Source: a virus
DNA length: 64,000 bases
Reading direction: 5' to 3' (one strand)
Virus record (IMG/VR): IMGVR_UViG_3300033153_016035
Span: 1 to 64,000 of that record
Under the pieces are notes generated by a model. The model made no database searches. It saw only the letters and a program-made list of their open reading frames with translations, and was not told where the DNA came from. This document shows, one piece after another, positions 48,819 to 56,100 of this stretch; positions within the stretch are counted from its first letter, which is position 1, and each line of letters starts with the position of its first letter. Position numbers and translations under genes: made by a program.

Positions 48819-50819
48819 TCACTTTTTGCGCTTACGATGCTTCGCAAGCCTACCAAATATATTGTCAGAGGGCGCGGGGCCGTCGGAGACGGTAACCGCT
48901 TGGGGTTGTGGTGGCAATTCCGGGGGCATGAAGGCTTCATTTAAATCCAAAGGAACTTGCAGTCCCACTTCATCGAAACTAGAAATAGCACCACTGGAGA
49001 TGGGTTCGTGAACTTTTCCCTTGTTACCCTTTCGGTTACTAGGAGAAGATTCGTTTAAAGCTTTTAAAAAAGCTCCTGCGGTTTCTTGTAGACTCGGAAG
49101 AGTCTTACATTTACTAAGAAATCCCTTGAACTTAACCAATTCCTTGCACTCTTTTAGAAGCCTTCCAAGTTCCACCTTGGTAAGTTCCTCTTCAAACATG
49201 CCGACCATTTCCTGGTTAATCATACGGAGATTTCCATTATCTGTGATTAGACTGTGAGCAGTCTTTTTGAGTGTCTGGATCTCCTCATTCAAATCATGAA
49301 TAACTTGATCCCTGGCCCGTATACTCCCACTGTACCCTTCCGGCACAGAAATATCAGGCTCTACTTCTTCTGCTTCTTCGGGGAAGTCTTCTGGTTCTTC
49401 GGGGATATCCCCCATTTCAACAGGCATTCCCTGGCCGCTTAACATCAATGAGTTTATCTGCGCCTTGGCCCCTTCCGGGTCATTGGCGACGGCCACCTTA
49501 ATGCACAACTTGTCACCCACCCAGAAGGTGTCTATAGACTTGACATTATCCTCCAGGGCACTCTGGATAAGATTTAAAAGGTTTTCTGATTCCTCACCCA
49601 CACGGAAAATATTTATTTTCTTACGGGTCGCGTCCGATAGACTTGTCAAAGGAAAGGAACACTCTACCGTATGGCTTATATCACCATCATTATCTGAAAC
49701 AGTCTCCGGCGGGGCTTCTGGTAATACTTCTGGAGCGGGCACCGAGTCTTCGGGGGCCGGTACTGTTTCCGCACGCTCTGCGGCATCTTTTGCTTTCTCT
49801 GCGGCGGCCTGCGCAATATTTGCTGCTGCTGCCGCCCCCTCTGGGGTACTAGCCTGCTTTGCCACCTTTAAGGCGGCTTCGGCCTCTCCGGCGGCTATAG
49901 TGGCTTGTGCTGCGGCGGCCTCAGTCTCGGCGGTATTGCCGTCAGTGCCAACTACGGCCGCAGCTTTTACGGCGGCTCCTTGCGCCTTCTCAGCCGCTGC
50001 CCGCGCAGCGTTAGCGGCGGCTTCAGCAGTTTCTACAAGATTCACCTTCCAATTTTTATAGATTTTACGTTTCATTTTGATTGCCTCATCAAGTAATCGT
50101 AGCCCCATTTTGATACTGTCTTGGGGGGTCAGGAGGTGGTTTCCCATGAAGACTAAATCATTATACCGACCCTCCCAAGTATCGTTCCACCCCTCGACGG
50201 TGCATTCTTCTTGTAGACCCCGTATCTGCACTTGCAGTTTTGCCGCTTGCTCTTGTTCTTTTAAGTCTTCCGGAGATTTTGCCCGGAGTTTTTCTTGGAG
50301 ACTTTCGTGTAGAAACGCTCCTGGCGTTGAGGGTTCAGCCACCAGGTCAAATGTTTCTGGCACGAAATCCTCTTGGACTTCATCTATTCCCTCAGCATTG
50401 CGGCGAACACTACCACGGGCGCGGGAGGAGATCCCTACGGATAAGCCATCCCGTAAAAGCGCTTTTGCCGTTTGTCCGGTGAGTGTACTGAGTGTTTCTA
50501 TTGAGCCATGAACTTCTCCGTTCTCCCGTAGAGAAATATTGGTTATGACAATAGCCGCTTCTTTTAAATGACTTTTTCCGTCTGCCGGGTGCTCCAGGTG
50601 GCCAAACACTCTCCAGGACTTTATGGCCTGCATAAAGTCGCTATTTGGGCTACAGTGTTGCTCCCAAACGCGTCTAGGATAAATTCTTCCATTGCGATTT
50701 TTTACGTCGCAGTGCTGAAATTTCCCTGAAACCCGTATTCTTCCGTCTGGAAGTTCCTCGATGGACTCTCTCAGCGTCCCGGACAAGGGAATGGAATCTG
50801 TTAACAGTTGTCTTGACAT
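48819..50819 (-). CDS. Fused prohead protease and scaffold protein
   Basis: 666 aa from the ATG at 50817-50819 with GGAG 7 nt upstream. Residues 1-190 match gp21-type proteases: NRNGRIYPRRVWE, GHLEHPADG with the catalytic His, and GLSVGISSRARGSV with the Ser. Residues about 190-370 are an Ala/Glu-rich coiled coil (for example 'AAAEKAQGAAVKAAA'). Residues 370-666 are acidic with a second helical region, then a basic tail ending in AKHRKRKK. The last two parts look like a gp22-type core. In T4 these are separate genes. The capsid gene follows by 28 nt. Confidence 0.85.
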   Translation of the reverse strand: MSRQLLTDSIPLSGTLRESIEELPDGRIRVSGKFQHCDVKNRNGRIYPRRVWEQHCSPNSDFMQAIKSWRVFGHLEHPADGKSHLKEAAIVITNISLRENGEVHGSIETLSTLTGQTAKALLRDGLSVGISSRARGSVRRNAEGIDEVQEDFVPETFDLVAEPSTPGAFLHESLQEKLRAKSPEDLKEQEQAAKLQVQIRGLQEECTVEGWNDTWEGRYNDLVFMGNHLLTPQDSIKMGLRLLDEAIKMKRKIYKNWKVNLVETAEAAANAARAAAEKAQGAAVKAAAVVGTDGNTAETEAAAAQATIAAGEAEAALKVAKQASTPEGAAAAANIAQAAAEKAKDAAERAETVPAPEDSVPAPEVLPEAPPETVSDNDGDISHTVECSFPLTSLSDATRKKINIFRVGEESENLLNLIQSALEDNVKSIDTFWVGDKLCIKVAVANDPEGAKAQINSLMLSGQGMPVEMGDIPEEPEDFPEEAEEVEPDISVPEGYSGSIRARDQVIHDLNEEIQTLKKTAHSLITDNGNLRMINQEMVGMFEEELTKVELGRLLKECKELVKFKGFLSKCKTLPSLQETAGAFLKALNESSPSNRKGNKGKVHEPISSGAISSFDEVGLQVPLDLNEAFMPPELPPQPQAVTVSDGPAPSDNIFGRLAKHRKRKK

Positions 50820-51090
50820 TTTTATTCTCCACCACGGCGCACTCTCCCGATTGGGGTTTGTACGCAATTACCCCATGCATCCGTATCATATCAAAAAGAT
50901 TCAGTCCGTCTTTTTGCTTTATAACGTATTCAGTGTCTGCGGCACTATCAAAAGATAGGTTGTAGGTATTGCTATCGCTAAAGTCAGCATTAGGTATTTG
51001 CAAAATCATTTTACTCCCCCTACGAGGATTATAATGAAAACAAACCACCTGGTAGTCTTCCAGCTTTGGAAGTTTTAAAGTCCTACTCAT
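50674..51090 (-). CDS. Hypothetical head-region protein overlapping the protease
   Basis: 138 aa, starting with ATGA overlap to the upstream gene. The first 60 residues are mixed ('DYQVVCFHYNPRRGSKMILQIPNAD'), and the last 48 are very basic and read through the beginning of the protease gene in another frame. The conserved protease motif (NRNGRIYP) and this gene's own good start mean both frames seem real. Its place just before the protease matches gp67/gp68-type core components in T4, but no match is seen. Confidence 0.65.
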   Translation of the reverse strand: MSRTLKLPKLEDYQVVCFHYNPRRGSKMILQIPNADFSDSNTYNLSFDSAADTEYVIKQKDGLNLFDMIRMHGVIAYKPQSGECAVVENKNVKTTVNRFHSLVRDAERVHRGTSRRKNTGFREISALRRKKSQWKNLS

Positions 51091-51923
51091 CTATCCATTT
51101 TCCAATCCACATCATACTCAGAGTGTTCTACCAAGTCATCCGATGAATGCTCATAACCTGCTGTCAGGCCCCCCGCCGCCGGTATAAAGTCAGGCGAGAA
51201 ACTAAGTTTAATCTCCCCGGTAACGTAGTTTACAGAGTCGTCTACACTGCCCAATCGAAGATTAGGGGGAAGGGCAATCAATTTCCCTTTACCATTATCA
51301 CGAATAACATCAGCACCGCCTATGCCTGGTACTGTTATTTTAAGAGAACCCGGACATATTGGGGCATTAGCAAGAGTCTTCAAGAAATATACTTTCACCC
51401 CGTCACCGGTTCCTATGCCCTCGGTCGCTACAGTTGTATCATATGTCCTTCGTAAACGAAACAGCGGCTTATCTAAAGTCTTAACAGGGGTGCCGGTGGC
51501 AGAAATTATAATAGCTGTAATGGTGTCGGTCATTGGCGAGAATGATAGTTTATGCGCGGTTATGTGTGCTGTGTCGCCAGATACGGCTAGTCCAGTACTA
51601 AGCCACTGTACCCCGGTATAAACTTTTATTGTTCGTCGCGACACGGCATGGTAGTAGGTCATATGCCCGCCGGCGCCCTCTGTTTCAAATAGGACAAATT
51701 CGCGCCCATAATGGACAAAAGGCTGCGGTGGTTCAGCTCGTTCTAGTAACAAGGCCGTGTTATCTTTGTTAGTTTTATTTCGTCTGACCCGAAGGACTAA
51801 CGGAGTGTATCCGGCAACTGGGTGTAGGGGTATACCTTTATCGTACAAGTCGAAAAAGCCGACGTAAGGTTTGTCTGCGGGCAACCTGTCCTGCTTGTGA
51901 AGCGTATCTAGTAGTCCTCGCAT
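51087..51923 (-). CDS. Virion protein with PGS/TG beta module
   Basis: 278 aa. The first 180 residues are beta-rich ('MTYYHAVSRRTIKVYTGVQWLSTGLAV'). Residues 188-258 contain the module shared with the capsid, sheath and baseplate proteins (CPGSLKI ... DNGKGKL ... VNYVTGEIKLSF). It ends with a short charged tail. It lies among the structural genes before the protease, so it is likely a head-associated or decoration protein. The ATG has AAGGAG upstream. Confidence 0.7.
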   Translation of the reverse strand: MRGLLDTLHKQDRLPADKPYVGFFDLYDKGIPLHPVAGYTPLVLRVRRNKTNKDNTALLLERAEPPQPFVHYGREFVLFETEGAGGHMTYYHAVSRRTIKVYTGVQWLSTGLAVSGDTAHITAHKLSFSPMTDTITAIIISATGTPVKTLDKPLFRLRRTYDTTVATEGIGTGDGVKVYFLKTLANAPICPGSLKITVPGIGGADVIRDNGKGKLIALPPNLRLGSVDDSVNYVTGEIKLSFSPDFIPAAGGLTAGYEHSSDDLVEHSEYDVDWKMDR

Positions 51924-51946
51924 TCAGTTTCTCCTTTTTTGATCCT

Positions 51947-51996
51947 TGTCCTACTTAGTTAAAGGACAGGTATTTCAATGACCCCTATGGGGTCAT
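51947..51996 (-). terminator. Two hairpins between structural genes
   Basis: An 8-bp stem, ATGACCCC/GGGGTCAT with a 3-nt loop (51978-51996), follows the stop of the upstream gene by 7 nt. A second stem, TGTCCT/AGGACA, lies at 51947-51968. Neither is followed by a strong T-tract on the minus strand. They may stabilise the upstream mRNA or reduce read-through. Confidence 0.45.
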
Positions 51997-52002
51997 CGAC
52001 TC

Positions 52003-52758
52003 CTACGCATTGTGATACGGATAATCGTCTATTTCACCTTTTATGATGGGGAGAGAAACTTCCTCATCGTTACCGTGGTAGTGGATACACAGACCAAGAA
52101 CCGTCTCAGGGTCGCTGGAGGTCTTCTTTTTAGCCACGAAGCCTATTTCCTGCTCATCAAAAGACATACCCTTCAGGATATTTTCCGTTCTGGTACTGTC
52201 ACCCTTGACTACGTAGTGCTGATAGCCTCCGGCCTTAACCAGATCGAAGGTGACGTTGGTGGTAAACTGCGTCCAATTAGTGTGACGATACCCCGTTGTC
52301 ACGGCCAAGGTGACTGCAACCTGGAATGAGAAATCCACAATTGCATCATCGTAGTTGATCGTGCCGACCAGGATAGGGTACGCGGGCCCGGCGGGACCAT
52401 TTGTCTGCCACAATTTGCCGTCGTTGTTGGAGTCTTCAATGCGCTGAGGCACACCGACATTTGTATCCACAATAACTACCGAACCTGGTTTTATTCGACG
52501 CTGCGCCAACTTCCCACGGAAGCGGTCGGTGGCCGCTACACGAAGGGCATTGATGTTTTCGGCCACTATCGGATATTCCCGCCCGCGTTTGAGTAGGGTA
52601 AAGGTAACGTCTCCTCTCCCTTTATTGTTCAGCTCAAAACTATTTAGCCGCATTACTCCTGCTCTGTTAAACCGTGCGAGTACAATATCAGAAGTGGAAT
52701 TGACTCCTAGAGTGGTAAGTTCTGCGGTCCTGTCTTGGTATTCAGCCATCCCAATCAT
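52003..52758 (-). CDS. Virion protein with PGS/TG beta module
   Basis: 251 aa. The N-terminal part has 'FELNNKGRGDVTFTLLKRGREYPI', and residues 88-158 hold a copy of the shared module (KPGSVVIVD ... EDSNNDGKL ... GTINYDD). The C-terminal part has 'QEIGFVAKKKTSSDPETVLGLCIHYHG'. An ATG two codons in is equally possible as the start. Its own hairpin follows the stop, which suggests it is made in quantity. Likely a head decoration or structural protein. Confidence 0.7.
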   Translation of the reverse strand: MIGMAEYQDRTAELTTLGVNSTSDIVLARFNRAGVMRLNSFELNNKGRGDVTFTLLKRGREYPIVAENINALRVAATDRFRGKLAQRRIKPGSVVIVDTNVGVPQRIEDSNNDGKLWQTNGPAGPAYPILVGTINYDDAIVDFSFQVAVTLAVTTGYRHTNWTQFTTNVTFDLVKAGGYQHYVVKGDSTRTENILKGMSFDEQEIGFVAKKKTSSDPETVLGLCIHYHGNDEEVSLPIIKGEIDDYPYHNA

Positions 52759-52767
52759 GACTTCTCC

Positions 52768-53094
52768 TTAATCTAATACGGTTACTTGTCCATTTCTGAA
52801 CCGGACTACGTGTACGTCCAGGAGGACGTTTCCTTGAGCAAAGAGTGCAACGAGCCGTTTGTTCGAGACGACTATTTGCCCATCACTTTGACCTGGGGGA
52901 ATCGACTTTGATGTCCCTACGATGGTTGCCCAGGTGGAACCATCATCACTCTCCACATACTCTATCGCCGCCGATAAACCTGTATCTTTATTCTCGACGA
53001 CAAAGTAGGGGGAGATGGAATCGTTGTTATGCACCTGGATGATGCGTACCCCGATTCCGGGTGCAAGTAGACTCTGTGAATTTGGATTTAACAT
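52768..53094 (-). CDS. Small structural protein
   Basis: 108 aa, predicted beta-rich throughout: alternating hydrophobic strands 'GVRIIQVHNNDSISPYFVVENKDTG' and 'QIVVSNKRLVALFAQGNVLLDVHVVRF'. The size and location suggest a head decoration or small virion protein. No family is recognised. Confidence 0.6.
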   Translation of the reverse strand: MLNPNSQSLLAPGIGVRIIQVHNNDSISPYFVVENKDTGLSAAIEYVESDDGSTWATIVGTSKSIPPGQSDGQIVVSNKRLVALFAQGNVLLDVHVVRFRNGQVTVLD

Positions 53095-53104
53095 GGTGGA
53101 ACCT

Positions 53105-56100
53105 TTATTTCGTGGATTTTATGATGATGTCTATTACTTCATCAACCTCTCTCGTAGTCAAACCGCGTTGCTCCGTTAAAACAATTCGACCCAATTTAGC
53201 TAAGTTATGAGACTCTATGAGGGTTTTAATGTCGTATTTCCGTAGAATGTCCCCGGCTATTGACTCAGTTTTCTTTTCCTCTTTTTCTGGCTCCGCTGGT
53301 TCTTCCGTTGGGGGCTCTGCCGCTTTTTCCGGCTCTACCGGTTCCTCAGGCTCCACCTTTTTTTCTGGTTCGACGGGGGTCTCTGGTTCTACAACTGGTT
53401 CTACGGGCGGGGCTGGTGCCTGTTCTTCCTCTTTTGCCTTTGCTTCCGCCGCCGAGGCATCAGGGAATTCTTTCTTAAAGACATCATGCGCCTCGGAGTA
53501 TTGGGCCATAACCTCTTTCATCTCGTTGTAAACATCCGATATTTCTTCTGATAGCTTTTCTAAGGACTTAGCGGTTTTCTTTCCGGAGCCGTCTGCATTC
53601 ATTTGCATTAAGGAAATGATTTTCCCGGACAGCCCTTCAAAATCTACAAGAGCTTTACGTGCGGCCTGAAGCAGCGCCATTCCATCTTCAAAAACCAGAG
53701 CCACCTCATTGGCCTCATCGCCTTGAGGAACCTCCAGTTCTTCAAATAGAAAGGCCGTAGGATTTTTTCTTATAGCCGTCCGGGTGCCTACCATGAATCC
53801 CTGATAGTGCTCACAGATTGCTACCAGTTGCTTTTTCTCCCTGGAGGAAAGCCTGTGAAGTGGGAAGACCGCTACGTTGTCACTAGCATACGCTCCGTAG
53901 GTTTCCAGGAGTGAAAACATATTCGGATCATTCTCCCGTGTCAGGTACACTAACAAGTAGTCGCTTTTTTCATTTATAGCGGTGGAGGGGATACTGGTCA
54001 TAGGCACGGCACCAGCACGACTGTAGAGGCGCCGCCGAGCTATCGCTTTCATGGGTCCACCTCGGCGCATTTCTAAAAGACAGGAGTTAAGGTCAGACCT
54101 TTTAGGTAGTAAGCGTACTCTGTTTGCCGAGAACTTTTTAACCCCATTGGGGGTTACAACCTCACAAACACCACCCCTCTTTGAGGCCAAATACCCCTCA
54201 TATGCCTCGTCCTCTTCCTCCTCGGGAACTCCACTGTTTACTTCAACTGCGGGAATAGGCGGGGCCATCGGAATCGTTATTGAAGGTTCAGGTTCTGGAA
54301 CCGGCACCGGGGCCATCTCTGGTTCATATTCCATTTCCATTTCGGAATCATCCGGCACTACTACATCCGGGATTATTTCTTCTTTAGGAACAACCACGCT
54401 GGCCACTTTTTCGGGTGCGGGGTGGGGTTCGACGTTTGCTGTTTGAACATCTATCACGGCTTGTCCTATAGCATCGTCAGAGGCACCGGGAACAAGTTCC
54501 CTGGCCCGATCTATGGCTATTTCTTCTTCACCCGAGACAAGGGCCCTTGTCGCCTCTTCATCACTTATAAGCTCTTGTTTGACTATTTCCACTTCCGGCT
54601 CTGTCGCTATTGGGTCCAACTCCTCATCTCCTGCGGCAACAATTTTTTCTGCGGCAAGAACGGCGTTGGTCCCCATCATAGTATCGGTGGCTGCTGGACC
54701 GGGTTCTGGTGCTATAGTGACTGGGGGCCCCTCGGGTATTTCGTCTATATCTTCCTGAACGTCTGGTTCCCCATCAGGAACAAAAACCATCCCCCCGGCG
54801 GCGCCTTCCTCATCATCTTCATCATCGGCAGACACTGCCGGTTCTGGGGCCGGTTCCGCGATCTCATCTGGTTCCGGTTCAATTTCAGCCATCATCTCCG
54901 CCTCCCCCTCTTCCTCTGCTTCCAGGAGGTAGGTTCCGGCGGGAGAGATATTATTTAATTGTGCTACTGCAAAACCGATATCAGATGGATGGTAAGCAAA
55001 GGAAGCTGGCATTCGCATGGCTTCCCCCAACGCCTCTCTAAGATTACTAAAGGCGAGGTGACGGATTACTAGGGTATTGTCTACGAGAGTTTCCACGAAG
55101 GGGTGGAGTGGCGCTCTAGTAACAGTCTTTATGGTACAAAGGAGATTACTTTTACGTACTGGTAGCCTTTGTGCTATCAGTTGCAGTGTCCCTGTGGCGG
55201 ACTCACTGAGCTTAATATCCGCAAAGGGAAGTTCACACTCAAAAAGATGGATAGACTTCCGCAGGCCCATAAACCGCTTTAGTTTCGACGCGGCCAAGAT
55301 CTTTTGGTGTGCCTCCACTACGTGGATTCCGTGTGTTTGACGCAGGCGGCGAAGGTTCTTCTTGTAAGTATTCTCTAATTGGTCCCACTTCCGATCCATT
55401 TTTTGGTTGACACGTTTAAACTCTTTTTCATAACGCTTTTCCACTTTAGCAACAGCAACTGGATCTTGATTTACCGCAATCTCCCGCCGCTTCTTTGCCG
55501 AAATATCCAGCTCCATGCGCTGGCGCCAGGTATCCAGATCTTCACGATCTAAGGTCATCTTCTTGCGAAGTTCCTTTTTAGCCTTTCGGTAGTCGGTGAC
55601 TTCGTAGAGGTAGGACTCGTCCTCGGTGTCTAGGGACTCAGACTTACGACGCATAAGGGTGTCCATTTTACCGATGACTCGTTTTATTTTGTTAACGGCC
55701 TGTCCATAATAGTACTCCTCCGCCTGTTCTTTCGGCTTCTTAGTTACCTTCATATTGTGTTTTGTGATACTCATTGCGTTACTAAGCCGACGTCCCAATT
55801 GGTCCGAATCTGTACTCCCAGAAACCGCCCTATCCGCCCAATCATAGAGCCACTGCGCCTCCTCTTTCTTAGTTTTAAACTTCTTTTTGGCGTATGACGC
55901 AGGCATTTTCCTCTCTATGATTGCTATAGACTCATTCTTCTTTTTCTTCTCTTCCTCATCCTCTTCCTCAGGGACCACGGTCTCGTCCTCTTCCTCCTCT
56001 TCTTCCTCAGGTTTCTTTTCAGGCTCTTCCGGCTTTTCCTCTTCCGGCTTTTCTTCCTCAGGTTTCTCGGGTTCTGTAGGAGCGGCCGGTTCCTCTGGCT

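Noticed and set aside
49465-50061. Plus-strand Ala/Ser-rich open frame
   Set aside because: It is the antisense of the Ala/Glu-rich coiled coil in the protease-scaffold gene.
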